Assembly (NCBI GenBank): GCA_000507305.1
Contig: DF239240.1
Location: 80,843 to 144,842 of the forward strand
Source: Breviolum minutum Mf 1.05b.01
Taxonomy: Eukaryota > Sar > Dinophyceae > Suessiales > Symbiodiniaceae
Length of the DNA stretch: 64,000 nucleotides
Direction: 5' to 3'
Positions 13,225 through 25,170 of the stretch are shown piece after piece. Every line of letters starts with the position of its first letter. The first letter of the stretch is position 1. Made by a program: the position numbers and the translations under genes. The notes below the pieces were generated by a model. That model worked only from the letters and a program-made list of their open reading frames with translations. It did no database searches and was not told the DNA's origin.

Positions 13225-16200
13225 ACGCCTTGTCCATGGGCATCATTGGATGCGAATCCCGGTACCTGGTTCCTTGATGTAGGCATCCCGACCAACCATT
13301 CATGCTCATCTCAGATACAATGAACCTGCTTCCTTTGGACCTCACAAATGCGTGCAAAACCTGTATCCAGATGAGCTTGGTGATGAGCTTGGTACACAAA
13401 TTCTTCAAGACCTTTAGGACATCTGAACAAGCACTGAAAGGAATCATGGCAAGGAGGACTGCCCTGGCAACAACGTAGCTCCTTGCTAAGTTCCAAGCTT
13501 CTTTGTCTTTAATTTTGCTTCCATATGAGGCTCTGCTTTCACTGTGCCAGTCTTGGCAAGAACCTGTTGGAAAAGGAGCCACTGCGAATGCAAAATCAAA
13601 CGATTTTGAGCAATTTCCAGGCAAATTCCGACATTCTATGAGTAAGCACATTCTGTAAGCATGCAATCAGTACTCACGTGTTCAATCCAACATGCAACCA
13701 AATATTCAAGCAGCCTTGAAAGAGTTACTATTGATATACTGAAAACTGACCACTCCAAAATGAAAAGCCTCGATTGGATAAAGTCGTGCTGTCAATCACA
13801 ATACGCATTACTTTCTAAAACAGGCTGTAATAGCATCTCTGACTGCGCAGCTACCGGAATGTATGCTTTACACTTAACCGAAAATGATGCTGATGTTTCG
13901 GTTCGGTGTATTGGTCAAAGACTACAGTAGTGCACCATCCAAAGCGACGATAGCCTGAGTATTGGAATGATCGAAGCGTCCAAATGATTCGATGATGTGA
14001 CGTTCCTTCCAACCGTGACTCATTGGCGTTATATTGATGCTCAGCCTCATAGGTCCGATTTTGACTTTCCTCTTGGACAGACATCTTTCCGGAAGCTTCC
14101 TGCCTGAAATGCCAATACAATCTAACACAGCCAAAAAGAAATTGGCTTGATTTCACTTGCATCCAAGAAATCCTGAAGCAATGGCACAATGACATAAACC
14201 CGCAAACCATGACACCAGGATGATACGGAAATCTATCAACATCTAGTTGTCCAAGTGAATTCCTTGGCGCCTCTGTGCATCAGGATTGCCCCAGGCAAAG
14301 GCCTTGCGATTAAACCTCGATGCCGCAAACCCGGCATGTCAACTGCGCAATACAGAATATGGACCTGAATGGATTTATCATCTCTTTGCATTCTCTTGCT
14401 ATATTGTATATCCTTTGATCTCATATATAATATACGTAACAATATATACAATATATCTACCTTTGGTATACTACGAGTAAAAAAGTGTCACGATTCATGC
14501 ATTGTTCATCATTGTTCCGTGCATTGTTTTGATTGGCTCTCAAATCTGGGTCCTCTCCAACTCACCGGAAATCTCTCTTCAGACGCTTTCTGCCCTTCAG
14601 GCCGTTAATTGCATCTTTTTTCCACGAAGAAAGGTCCTGAAATGGACCCTCGTCCGACGCACTGGTCACTGGTTTCCTGAAACGCTTTTAGCGTTGGAGT
14701 GACCATGATCTTATCAGGCAGCTCAAGAAATCTCCTGAGCACCCCAAAAAAAAGTGCTACATGGTACAACTGTCCGAGAAGCATGCAACTACAGTCTATA
14801 CCTTTCATACTGGTAATCAAGAAGGATCAAAATTACGGATGGCAAACATATGGAAAGAATCAAATAAAGTGCAATCATCCATTTCCACCTGGACCTAGCA
14901 CCTGTTGATCTAATGAATGGACACAACAGCCCTGAAGTGACTGTTGTCCATGTCTGCCCAACTTATATTCCATTTTATTTTTGAAAAGTCATACTGATAT
15001 CAGTCCCAGACTCCTATATCCTATCATCTCTCTCTCATTCTGACCCAGGAACTCAGTATTGCCATGCTTGAGCTGGAATATGCAGGCACGCTATGAACAA
15101 AAACTGCAAACCACAAGGCATGGTTGCACCATGTCACGCACCACGAGCATGCTGATCAAGGTTTTTGTATTCTCATTCTTTTGTCCTTTGATCTCTTTCA
15201 ACTTTCATATTATGAGTGTATGACTGATGCCTCCTTTCTTGATATCAATAAAGCAAGGGAATACCACAAAGACCTTCTCAGGCAGCAAAGCATGGCACTC
15301 TAAAATGTTTCTGGACGGCTGTCCTGCACGAATCACTTCGATCGTGAAAGTGAAGCCTTGTCCCGAAAAAGGAATGGAGCATAAAGAATTGCTAGCACGC
15401 TGCCAGAGAGGGTAGTTTTGAAACCTTTTTTGGATCGATCATTTTCTTAGGTTCATCATGGGATCCAATAAACTTATATAAACTTCAGCTATATCCATGT
15501 CTCAACGTACAACGGGCAGCTCCTCCATCATGCACTCTGCAGCCGTCGGTGTCCGTCACCTGTCGTCAGACAGTTCTGAAGGAACAATGGTTGGAAGCAC
15601 GCAGTCCTCCATGAATTGGCTGTTCTAAGACATCCATGATCTTACATGTTCATAGCCATTCTAGTCCAGAGATTCTCACTATTTACAGGAGATCTGTTTC
15701 AACTTTGAATATGTTTTGCATGCCAAATTCACGACAAACAGAAATAGGATGAGGGACCAAGGAACACGGATCTGCAGAACCCCCAATCAGACACCCCTGT
15801 ACAGGCAAACACTTGCAATTTCAATCCTAAGAGCTGCACACTTTAATGCATACTTTTTTGTGGGGATGAGTTTGCTTTCCCAAATAATCAAGCACTTGGC
15901 TCCCCCATTGCCAGAAGCGCACCCAAGCCATATTTCTCCAAAAGTTTGCTCTCTTTGCTCTCCTGGTGAAGCCGATCCAAAAGATGTCCAAATTGACATT
16001 CCATCTGTCAACAAACCTCTATGATCCAAGATCTGGAGCAGTAAATCAGTACGGTCAATACGATAGGCATATGTCTCTGATACGATCTGAGGGTGAAAGA
16101 ATCTCAAAAGGACTCCAGCTAGACTTCCTGATTTTGATTAAACCTTGAACAAAGCATCTGCTACACCAGCAATGCGCACTTGTGAAGGATTCCCGACGAA

Positions 16201-16282
16201 ACAGGTGAATAAATGAATTTCTTGTCACTTCATTGGTGCTTGGGTTGCCGTTCTGACATAACTCCAGTAATGGACCGACCAG
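13225..16282 (-). CDS. Multi-exon gene, product not recognised
   Basis: I do not recognise the product. Minus-strand exon-like segments: 16282-about 16190 (contains LVGPLLELCQNGNPSTNE), about 16100-15790 (contains IDRTDLLLQILDHRG), from 14734 (contains RFLELPDKIMVTPTLKAF, after a T-rich tract and CTCAG acceptor), 14103-13955 (contains SHGWKERHIIESFGRFD, ending at a possible GC donor after CAG) and 13563 to about 13225 (contains KDKEAWNLARSYVVARA). Acceptors at 14734, 14103 and 13563 are all AG followed by G. A small extra exon near 14300 is possible. Grouping into one gene is inferred from strand and spacing. No cleavable signal peptide or obvious catalytic motif was seen. Confidence 0.4.
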
Positions 16283-16603
16283 CTGCAATCAAGACTCTGT
16301 ACGCCGTTGGATTGTACCTGTGACGTGCGAAAGATGCTTTCGTAGGTCCACTTAATGAATTCCTATGGCTTAGCTGAAATTTAAGTCAACCAATCCGGCA
16401 AAAAATAAACCACTGGCTTGGCATATGGTTGCACCTTTTACTCGTAGTATGCCCTAGTCATTCCAATTATGTTTCACTGAAGGAGGCGATGACAAGTCGC
16501 CCAGGCTTGGGCCGTGACATAACCGGAGAGAAAACTGCAACTGAGGCACGCATCACATCACAAAGCTGTCTGACCTGTTCGGCAGAAGTGAGCCTCAGTT
16601 CGG

Positions 16604-16932
16604 CGCAGTTGAGCTATGTTTGTAATTGTGGCGGGTGGGGATGGGGCTGCATTTGTTCTTGCGGTGTCTCCTGTTGCTGCTGCTGCTGTGCCTGCGGCTG
16701 CCTGCAGTTATTGGTGCTTGCGCTTGCGTTTGAGCTTGCCATGGTGCTGGTGTTGGTGGTGTGCTTTCTGTTTGTTGTTTGCTGTCTGTTTGTAGTTTAT
16801 AGTCTGTTGATGCTGTCTTTTGTGTTGTTGTTGTTGTTGTTGCTGCTGTTGCTGTGGTATGGTGTTTTTGTAGTTGTATGTTGTTGCAGTTGGTGTAGTT
16901 GGTTGCATGTAAACGTATGTAGTTGTATGTAG
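16604..16932. repeat. Imperfect GTT/GCT trinucleotide-rich tract
   Basis: On the plus strand the tract is rich in GTT, GCT and TGT triplets with a clean (GTT)n(GCT)n core near 16825-16852; the minus strand is CAA/CAG-rich. All frames stay open because of composition: the plus frame would be Cys/Val/Leu-rich and the minus frames Gln- or Thr-rich. I read it as a degenerated microsatellite, not a gene. Confidence 0.75.
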
Positions 16933-17427
16933 ATGGGCTATGGCACAAACACAGCCGTGGTTCCAACTGCATTTTTCGATGTCACTGCGTGAGGTGGGGT
17001 GGGGATGTCAACGTTCCGAGAAGTTGCACATATGGTGGATGTGTAGGTGCTTTGGACTCCTTGCCATCTTATGCCGCAGGCGGGCAGGGTTGGGTCGAAG
17101 ACTTAAGATCAAGTATTGCTATATTCCATACTCAAGTACTATTGGGATTTCCAGCCAGATATTCCAGTCCCCGATTGCAGCAAAACGGAAATATCTGTGG
17201 GCGTCTGTAGGTGTACAGTAGTTGCTGGCAGCCACATGAATCGCTCACGTGGAGTAAGCTACGCAGCTGGTGGGGGTGATGTTGTGATGGATAGTAGTAG
17301 CAGCAGGTGGTGCTGGTTTTGCTGTTGTTGAAGATGAAGAAGAACAAGGAAGAAGTTGAAAGCCATTTATATGACTTATGACTCCAAAAACTCATCCAAC
17401 ATCCATTTCAAAACTTCAGGCTTTTGC

Positions 17428-19188
17428 TTAATCAGCTAAGTTCTCACACTCGCGTTTGCGTCGACTCTTTTTGGCCGTGGGATTCTGCTCCTGGACGGCT
17501 TGCTCTGCCTCGGACAGCAGGTCTCAAGTCATGTCTTTTTTTCTACGGCGAATTTCACGGTGAAAAATCTTGGTGGCCCTGCCTTGGCGGTTTTGCTGCG
17601 GGCAATTTCACCATGATGCCTTCGTTTTGAGAGTCCAAGTTCACCAATGTGGTGATGAAAAGGCTGCCAAGATCCAAACAAATCTTCCAGGTTTTCCCTG
17701 ATGTATCAGGATTTATCCCATTGAAGTACTCTCAATTGCTAGCATTGTTCTTGGTCTCACACTATTTATTACAGCATTGCATATCATTGCGATGGGACCA
17801 CTGCATTGGATAACTGTCCCTTCCTCCAAATTGGTTGCACCGAGTGACACGCGAAGCTCGTAAAGCCGGGACTCTTTCATCGGCGCCTTCGCAGAGATTT
17901 TAACGCTTCGATCAACTTCTGATTATGTAATTTGTTTCAGAAGTCTGGAATGGGCAAAAAGTGGCAAAAATACCGATGTTGAATGATATTGACTTTCACT
18001 CAATTTCAACTCTAGCCAGGAAGCTCCAATTTAAGGTGGACCCATCCTCCATCAATGAACACCACCAGCGCCTCACTAAACAGTCGAATGAAGTCACGGG
18101 TAGGGATTTTCTGTCGTCGCAATTCGTACCTGCTGTCTAGTCTCGGTGCATGTAGTGGCAGGAATGAGCATGGTGTATTGATCACACTGAAGGGGCTGCA
18201 AATGTTGGGATGGTATTGTCACAGCAAACATTCCAGACTTGGATGAGTGGGCTATAAGCTTGGGAAGCATGTTGGAACTGAACTTTGGATCACTTTGGTG
18301 TATGGTGAATCAAGGTCCCTCTGCTACGCACCTTGCTTCTGCCAGCGTCCGGAAAGGGTAGGATTCACCTATAATTCATGACAGGACTTCGGGCACTGTG
18401 GTGAATCTTTGAAGCTTTTCGAATCTTTTCGATACTTTTCAAACCACCAATATTGAGGGTCTCTAGGCTGAAAGGATCAAGGCTTAAGAACGTGCCCTTT
18501 CAGCTACAGTATTGCTCGCCCTACTCATTGAAGCAATTCATTCGGCTACTAGAGATTTGCATAGCAATCCAGGGAGGGTTCCATTTCGATCTTTGGTGCC
18601 AAGATGCCAATCAGCAATAGCAATTGCTACAAATAGTCTTGAGATCTCTAGCAGGCTCAAATTGATAACAACTGAAAACGGTCTCAAGATGTTTCAAGTT
18701 ATGTTGACTTGATAAATATGAATTGACCGAGTCACGATACTCCTCCTGCAGGAATTGTCGTGTGGACGGACGCACCGCCTCGTCCAAAGTCCAGACCTGC
18801 GACTTAGCTGCAGCTCCTTCCCTGTGACTCTGTGTGATTCATGGGCTCTTAACGCTGCCGGCATTGCCTTCCCTTACAAACTACCTCTTTCATGCTTGGT
18901 GTTTGAGTGAAGCTTTGTACTAACTTTTCATTTGTGGCAAAATTGGTAGTCCGACTATTTCATCAGTCTTTGCATAGAAGCCAAAAAATGCAGCAAAGTC
19001 AGTTTGAGCCTTTACAACCCTGTATTCTCGAGACAAAACATCAGAAGATTTTACCTGTTGATGCTGGTGGCATCCCATTGATCTGCCTCTGGAGATGAGG
19101 AAGAGGTGCTTAGCCCAAAAGCCTTCGGCGATCCTGAGGAACCGATCTTCCATTGCCATCTATTGCCCATAGCACTGAAAGGGTGTCT
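17428..19188 (-). CDS. Multi-exon gene, product not recognised; basic C-terminus
   Basis: I do not recognise the product. Four minus-strand exons are supported: 19188-19054 (acceptor TTTCAG, donor CAACAG then GTAAAATC), 18796-18728 (AG-G acceptor, GT donor, exactly 23 codons, contains TRQFLQEEYRDS), from 18129 to about 18052 (AG-G acceptor, contains YELRRQKIPTRDFIRLFSEA) and about 17522 to the TAA at 17428-17430. The last exon contains AKKSRRKRE, a possible nuclear localisation signal, and its frame closes at a natural stop. The exons are hydrophilic with helical character. More small exons probably lie between them. Confidence 0.45.
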
Positions 19189-19239
19189 ACTCATAACCAG
19201 TGTGACAGAGTGAGCAAGTAAAAAATGATCAAAACAAAA

Positions 19240-20590
19240 AAGCTGCTCAGTCATATCTGACTGATTCTGACTGTGCATTTATGATAATCTATGTTTCTAG
19301 TGATCTACAGTAGATCTCTTTTCCTCCATCCATATCCATCCATCTGCTGAAGTGCTCCCTTTACTCAACTGCACACCTGCATTTGATTGAACTGATCAAC
19401 CGTCTCCTTCCTGGTCAAACAAGTCCATTGCTATTCCACAATGTTTGGAATATTTCTACAGGGAGTTGTCATGCCCACAGAATTCCCATCTTACATCTGC
19501 TTGCAACTTGGCAGCGACCCTCGTCCATTGCGCCAGAGAAAGCTTGCAACAGCTAAATTCAGAAAGCGTTCTCAAAGAATTAAATATATACATATCCTCC
19601 TAGATGGCCTTCTCCACAAGGTTGATTACCACTTGTGATCTTGTCAAGATTCCAGCTAGAATCTGGAATCGGAAGGGAACCTTCAACTAATTGTGGCTCT
19701 TCAATTCTAAAGGAAGACAAACTGCAAATCTCGGCTGATAATGTCACATTGTTGGGAAACCCACAGCGTTGATGGTGGCTACTTAGCTGCTTGTTTCATG
19801 AAGTCTTGCAGATACTCAACTTGGCTTGCTCACTCTGAGCCAAACGTTGCTTCAATGTCGCCTGTACCGAAAAAACCTAAACACTTTGAGGTCTTTCGGT
19901 ACTCTGGGCGTGTAAAGTGAATGCTAAGGATCAGGCAAGGGCTTCATCAGGATAATTTTGATCAGTTGAGACATGAGAACTCTGAGAAGCGGCTATCTTA
20001 TCTTCGTTATCTTGGTCTTCTTTGACAAGTACTGATAGCAAGCTGCTCGGTTTTGGACTGCGTCTGCGCATTGAAGGGCCCTGGCGCTTGAGCTCTCATG
20101 TCTGGCCTGGGAACCAATTGCAACGAGTGCACGTAGAGGTCAGTGAATTTTGGTCAAGAAACGTTGGCTTTTCGAACAAGACCTTCATCAAAGTCTGCTA
20201 CGTTCCAATTCACAGGTCCCTCGCCCAGAAAAACCCGGGAAAAATCATGGTTTATGTTTATGTATGCATATACTGTGTAAGGGATCATACTACCCACTAC
20301 TAAAGGGATGATTAACGTAGCCCACTATAGAACCCCCTGGTAGTCAACCAGTAAAGTGTGATGCCTCAGGTTTATTCTTTGTGCTTCTCGTGTGACTAGT
20401 TTATGTACTTTAAGTAATGTACGTACTGTATGCTTGAATGACTGGGTTCTACATTTTCTTGCAGATTTGATATCACAATATTGGTATGTAATATTGTAAT
20501 CCAGCACCTTCTTTGAGGTGCTTTTCAGAAACAACAATCATCAGGGGTGCAGTTGGGTTATGTTTGTTAAAGGTGCCCTACTGTGTATAC
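19240..20590. other. No supported gene
   Basis: Short ORFs on both strands, none with motifs or paired splice sites. The stretch ends in a TA microsatellite (about 20591-20618) that borders the retrotransposon. Confidence 0.4.
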
Positions 20591-20618
20591 ATATAATATA
20601 TATATATATATTATATGT
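20591..20618. repeat. TA microsatellite beside the retrotransposon
   Basis: TA/ATT-rich tract directly left of the 3' LTR. A matching TATATA tract sits right of the 5' LTR at 28738-28751, so the element appears to have inserted into a TA-rich site. Confidence 0.8.
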
Positions 20619-20624
20619 ACGTAC

Positions 20625-20897
20625 TGTGATTGGGGTAGCAATCAACTCAGTAGCAGCACCAAAACCCCAAAATGCCAGTCCCACTGGCAAGCGCAGATCT
20701 TTTCCCCAAGATACCAAAAGCTCTCAGACCGTCAGTGGAAGCTGCCCTGCAGCAAAGTTGAAGTCCCGGACTCCAAAGCGAAATGGCACAAGTCACGACC
20801 ACGCCACAGCCCACCTCTGGCCCTCCTGAGCCTTCGAGACTTCGGTTGATTGAATCCTGGATTGGAACACTATGATACTCATGGATGCAAATTCACA
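20625..20897 (-). repeat. 3' LTR of the copia element (273 bp)
   Basis: On the plus strand it starts TGTGATTGGGG and ends AATTCACA. It matches the other LTR throughout by eye but carries 49 extra bases after the first ACCAAAACC. The junction shows a shared ACC, so a microhomology deletion in the 5' LTR explains the difference more simply than an insertion here. Confidence 0.92.
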
Positions 20898-20909
20898 CTC
20901 CCAAAAAAA
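20898..20909 (-). other. Candidate polypurine tract
   Basis: On the minus strand, TTTTTTTGGGAG sits directly before the 3' LTR, where plus-strand DNA priming occurs. The purine part (GGGAG) is short compared with typical copia tracts, so this assignment rests mainly on position. Confidence 0.45.
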
Positions 20910-20925
20910 TTATTAAGTCTTTTCT

Positions 20926-22530
20926 TTAATTGCAACACTCGCATTGATGATCGAAACACCATAGGACTGTCTCATGGCAGTCTTGATCATTATTGCCTTC
21001 CCGAAGCCATTTAAGTCGAGTTCGATTATGGGACCGTTGTTTGAGTATGGCTAATTCATCATGAAGCTTGTACTTACCCAGTTTGAGGGTTTCCCTAAGA
21101 AACGATGCTTCCATGATCTTTGTGAGAGCATCAGCCAATTGTGCTCCTGAATGGACCCAACGAAGTTTGGTTCCTTCCGAAAGAAGGTCCTTTATCGACC
21201 TGGCTTGCAACTGGGTTCTGAATTCACCGCAATTTGGGGGTGCAGTTCTGGTTACAAGATCATATAAAGATTTACAGTCTGTTGCAGCCACCGAAGAATC
21301 GAGTTGTTGGGCTCGAAAGGTTGCAGTGGAGATCGCATCAGGCAGATGACGTAAAGCCTCTTCCGGCTTTCGCCATTGAATCTTTGGATCAAGAAGCCAA
21401 CCCCAAAAAAGCTTTACCCATGACAGTTGATCAAGTGTGGTGGCAAGAGACATGGTTTCTGCTGAAAGGGTGCTGGTGACAACACGTTGGATTTTCTTAC
21501 ATCCCCAGGAAATGGGGCTAACCGGACACAGTGCATTATCAACGATATCTTTGTGGGTACTAAGAATGATACAACCAGTGTGAGAATCCGGTGATGCCTT
21601 TGATGCAAAGGAAGCGTCACTGAAGGCTAAGAAACGAAGGTCTTCACGTGCAATGGGTTGCACAATGATTTCAACATCATGATGTCTTTTGGCTTCATGT
21701 AGGGTCTTATTGGCTTCTATCAGTGTGCCTACCTTGGCCTGATTCACTTGAGATTGCAAAAAGCTAAGTCGGCTTGCCAGATCTGGTCTGGTATTGACCG
21801 ATGCATATTGCAATGATCCAATTAGGGCTCTGAATTGCTGACGTTCATTTTCGTTGACCTTCTCTTCAACCTGACTTCTACGATTACTATCAATAGCAAT
21901 GGGCAGTACCTTTCTGACGTAGTCAGATTGCGACAAAACAATACCCATGTCACTTCTTTGGTGAAGATGGATTCCTGTGAAAACGAAGTCACTAATCTTT
22001 TGTGAGCGAAATGGATATTTCTCTTGCAATTTGGCCAAGCGGTTCACATCTCCTCCACAGAGACCATCATCCACGTGCACGCCAATTACACCACGTGGTG
22101 TGCCATCACTTTTGCGCAACACATAAAGACAAGGATCAAATGGTGATGGTTCAAATCCAAGCTTTACTAGTTCCTCATTCAAAGTTTGAAACCACAAGAA
22201 AGGTGCGTCAATGAGTCCATATGCTGATTTCTTCAAACGACAAATTTCATCGGACTTGAGACCCATGGCACTAATTAGTTCAGGTACTGGTTCTATTCCA
22301 ATGACTCTACCTTCCTGAGTTTTACCTTGAAGGAATGCGGCTTTGATGTCGAAGCTCCTAAGAATCCAGCCACTGGAAGCGATCAATTGAAGAAGGACCA
22401 TACGTGAATGCTTGCTCAAAGTGGGTGAATCTCGATTCAGTTTCTCAATGCTTGGATCAAGATAAGACAACCAAACGTGCTTTGGCTTTACGATCACGTG
22501 GATTCTTAGGATCTCTATCCTGTTCTTCAA
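20926..22530 (-). CDS. Copia Pol: reverse transcriptase (most) and RNase H
   Basis: Ty1/copia reverse transcriptase followed by RNase H, which copy element RNA into DNA and remove the RNA strand. Visible: FDIKAAFLQG (motif A, about residues 60-69), VHVDDG (the active-site YVDD-type box, His for Tyr), SLQYASVNTRPDLA (typical of copia after the palm), then RNase H residues in FSDASFA, SAET, TDCKSL and ADALTK. Real coding starts after the first 20 or so residues: upstream sequence in this frame replaces the family residues that sit in the preceding ORF, which ends RLVVLS. A small indel at about 22465 explains this. The stop lies 28 bp before the 3' LTR. Confidence 0.9.
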   Translation of the reverse strand: MKNRIEILRIHVIVKPKHVWLSYLDPSIEKLNRDSPTLSKHSRMVLLQLIASSGWILRSFDIKAAFLQGKTQEGRVIGIEPVPELISAMGLKSDEICRLKKSAYGLIDAPFLWFQTLNEELVKLGFEPSPFDPCLYVLRKSDGTPRGVIGVHVDDGLCGGDVNRLAKLQEKYPFRSQKISDFVFTGIHLHQRSDMGIVLSQSDYVRKVLPIAIDSNRRSQVEEKVNENERQQFRALIGSLQYASVNTRPDLASRLSFLQSQVNQAKVGTLIEANKTLHEAKRHHDVEIIVQPIAREDLRFLAFSDASFASKASPDSHTGCIILSTHKDIVDNALCPVSPISWGCKKIQRVVTSTLSAETMSLATTLDQLSWVKLFWGWLLDPKIQWRKPEEALRHLPDAISTATFRAQQLDSSVAATDCKSLYDLVTRTAPPNCGEFRTQLQARSIKDLLSEGTKLRWVHSGAQLADALTKIMEASFLRETLKLGKYKLHDELAILKQRSHNRTRLKWLREGNNDQDCHETVLWCFDHQCECCN

Positions 22531-23083
22531 TGGGCTTCCAGGTGAGTACCCATCTACAACGAAGGACTTCCTGTGGTGGTAACTGATTCCTAAGCGTTTT
22601 ACAAACTGTATCGGTACTCAACCAATTCATGACTTCATTCTTCTTGGCTTTACAAAACTCTTCTTTCTCTTGAGCGCTAAGTGATGTCAATTTCACTTCA
22701 GCACGAGCTCTCTTTGTGGCACTGGCTAAGAAACACATCTCAGAAGGATTACTTTCGTTTCTCCAATCTGCTATGTCTTGATCAGTTATGTTAACTTCAA
22801 TTCTCCAGGCCATGTGTCGTATATCATCTTCAACAAACATGATTGGACTTTCATCAATGGATTCTAAGCCAACACACAAAAGACCTTCATCATCAGAAGG
22901 TACAGGAACTGTTGCTGCATCAGTCTCAATCGGAGTCGGTTCTGACAGCTGTGGAACCTTCTGCCTCTGGTTCAAGTATTGATGGACTAGGGGAGTTGGT
23001 CTCCAAGGGTGTCTGACCTGTCTCGACAACAGCTGGTGGTTCTTGTACAATTTCTTCGGGCTCAACATTTCTATTGGTTTCAC
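22457..23083 (-). CDS. Copia Pol: linker and N-terminal part of reverse transcriptase
   Basis: This frame holds the acidic linker after integrase and the start of reverse transcriptase (CRWVLTWKP, then RKAKARLVVL, the standard beginning of copia RT). It stops immediately after RLVVL at about 22460; the expected continuation is in the next ORF in another frame. The 5' join to the integrase frame is near 22930-23080. Initiation here is unlikely: it is a fragment of a polyprotein separated by indels. Confidence 0.85.
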   Translation of the reverse strand: MKPIEMLSPKKLYKNHQLLSRQVRHPWRPTPLVHQYLNQRQKVPQLSEPTPIETDAATVPVPSDDEGLLCVGLESIDESPIMFVEDDIRHMAWRIEVNITDQDIADWRNESNPSEMCFLASATKRARAEVKLTSLSAQEKEEFCKAKKNEVMNWLSTDTVCKTLRNQLPPQEVLRCRWVLTWKPIEEQDRDPKNPRDRKAKARLVVLS

Positions 23084-25163
23084 TTTGATTTTGGCGATTG
23101 ATCTGACTTTGCAATTCAGAGACCTGTCTCGGTGGTAAAACGGACTTGGGGTCTATGTTATGTGCTTCATAGGCACTAACTGGACGAATATTTTCCGGGG
23201 CTCCCCGGTACAGTTTACCACACCAGGAAAGCCAAACAACATGGTCATTCTCTTGGACGACTACCTGCAAAGGACCAAACCAACCCTTTTGATTACCCAT
23301 GGTTTTCCAAAGCATAATCCATTCACCAGCTTGAAAATGGCCTCTATGGGGTCTACTTCTTCTAAGCAAAGCCCGTCTCAATGATGCACTATTATCAGCT
23401 TGATGAAACGCTTTTCGGGCACTTTCTCTTAGACTCAATTGCTCACGAAATTGGATACCCTGACTAGTTTCGGAGTCAGCAAGTCCATGGGCAGGCAGTT
23501 GGTCATCTCCACAAATGGAGCCAGGCAAACGCAAGGCCTTGCCAAAGACAAGGATTTCTGGTGAAAAACCCTTGCGTAAGCTATTCGCATTTTTGGCTTG
23601 CGTCGCATGCCAGAGACATCGCTGTAATTGGCTGTAGGAGTTGATTGGAAATTCACGATCAATTTTCTGAAGCATTTCTTCTAGAATGGCACCATGTCTT
23701 TCGGCTCTGCCATTTTGCCAATGTGCATCAGGAACAGTTGTTGTACACTTAATGCCATACTGTTGAAGAAACTGAGTGAATTCTTCACTGTTCAATTCTG
23801 AAGCGGAATCAATGACTAACTCCACAGGGGCGCCAGCCCAGCAGAGCCAAGCTTGAATCAAACATTGAATGGCACTATCAGAAGTACGACTGGGAGCTAT
23901 GATGGCAGTATGAAAGCTGGTACTCATGTCGATAATATGGTAGAGATGAAACACCTGACCTTGTTGATTAGTAAACTTCAGCCCATCCACAGCAATGCGG
24001 TCATTGAAATCAAGGGCTGGCTTGATGGTTGCAGGACGGCTCAACTTCGGTCGAGTCTGCATAGCACATGTGGAACACCGGAGATCATCAATGCCATTTA
24101 TTATGGAAGCATCAACACCTTGTTGACGAAACAACACTTTAAGACGATCACTTGAGGGATGTCCCAGGTTGGTATGGGCCTTGATGATAGCTTGTTGGTT
24201 CTCTTTAGAAAGCGCCAAAAATTTGGGACCGTGTTGAGAACTTGCGGCATCGATTTTCTGAATCGGTCCAAGGCTTTCCAAGTCTTGGTCATGTGCATCA
24301 ATGGGATTAATCTTGGGGTCATCATTGGGATCGCTGGATGGAACCATTAATGGCTCACCTACTTTCAGCATGCCAGGCTGAGATGATATCAATGGCTGTT
24401 CCGCTGGAACTGCTGTCGACTCATCAGGATTGCGAGCAAAGATGGTTATACAAAGCTTGCAAGGATGGCTGCTTCTCACCTTTTGACGTTTAGAAAGATT
24501 TTCCCACAGTTCCCATTCATCTTCAATAAACAGCTTATTGGATACTCTATGGACAAAGACACTCTTGCGATATGGCGCTTCACCTACAGCAGTTTCCTTG
24601 CAAGGAATCATCGTGCGGTCTGTGCCTCTTCCAGCAACAATGAAACAAACACATTTGTCGGTGATGAGGTCCTGAACTTCTTGAAGAATACTGTGATCTT
24701 CAATGGTCTGCTTTCCTACTCGAGGTATCAGTGGATTACATTTATCGATGATTTCGGACCAACATTGTTGAACAGTCAAAGGACTTTGCTTCACATCTAA
24801 ACGACGACGTTTGGGTGGTTCCATGTTGGACGGCTCAGACACACGGGATATTTCTCCTTTTGCTCGATGGAACTGGCTCGAAAGTCGAGGCTTCTTGACT
24901 TCTCGGGCTGATGTTGGTGCGCCAAAACTACGAGCAAGCGACACATAGCAAGGTTCTTTGATCTTACAATCATCATGATTTCGTTTGATCACAATGGCAA
25001 CAACTTGACGTGCAAACTTTCGAGGATAGTTTTCAGTCAGTTGTGATCTTTGTACCCTATTTTCCCCAACTTTTACTGATCCCTCTATTCTTTGATGTTG
25101 ACTGTGACTACCATTACATGTTCTACCATGTAGATGTTGAAACATTTGTTGAGACGAAGTCAT
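22926..25163 (-). CDS. Copia Pol: integrase
   Basis: Copia integrase inserts element cDNA into the genome. A zinc-binding HHCC domain is visible (HTNLGHP then CSTC). The catalytic triad follows: D in VDGLKF, D in VIDSAS and E in NGRAERHG, with spacing as in retroviral-type integrases. The C-terminal part carries GKLYRGAPENIRPVSAYE, like the copia GKxxR region, and then a Pro/Glu/Thr-rich linker. The first 60 or so residues continue the methyltransferase-like domain from the upstream ORF in another frame; a +1 shift at about 25165-25175 would join them. The ATG at 25163 is therefore probably not the true start. Confidence 0.92.
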   Translation of the reverse strand: MTSSQQMFQHLHGRTCNGSHSQHQRIEGSVKVGENRVQRSQLTENYPRKFARQVVAIVIKRNHDDCKIKEPCYVSLARSFGAPTSAREVKKPRLSSQFHRAKGEISRVSEPSNMEPPKRRRLDVKQSPLTVQQCWSEIIDKCNPLIPRVGKQTIEDHSILQEVQDLITDKCVCFIVAGRGTDRTMIPCKETAVGEAPYRKSVFVHRVSNKLFIEDEWELWENLSKRQKVRSSHPCKLCITIFARNPDESTAVPAEQPLISSQPGMLKVGEPLMVPSSDPNDDPKINPIDAHDQDLESLGPIQKIDAASSQHGPKFLALSKENQQAIIKAHTNLGHPSSDRLKVLFRQQGVDASIINGIDDLRCSTCAMQTRPKLSRPATIKPALDFNDRIAVDGLKFTNQQGQVFHLYHIIDMSTSFHTAIIAPSRTSDSAIQCLIQAWLCWAGAPVELVIDSASELNSEEFTQFLQQYGIKCTTTVPDAHWQNGRAERHGAILEEMLQKIDREFPINSYSQLQRCLWHATQAKNANSLRKGFSPEILVFGKALRLPGSICGDDQLPAHGLADSETSQGIQFREQLSLRESARKAFHQADNSASLRRALLRRSRPHRGHFQAGEWIMLWKTMGNQKGWFGPLQVVVQENDHVVWLSWCGKLYRGAPENIRPVSAYEAHNIDPKSVLPPRQVSELQSQINRQNQSETNRNVEPEEIVQEPPAVVETGQTPLETNSPSPSILEPEAEGSTAVRTDSD

Positions 25164-25170
25164 TATACTG

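Noticed and set aside
16429-16932. 167-codon plus-strand ORF rich in Cys, Val and Leu
   Set aside because: Composition follows a GTT/GCT microsatellite; the opposite frames are equally open.
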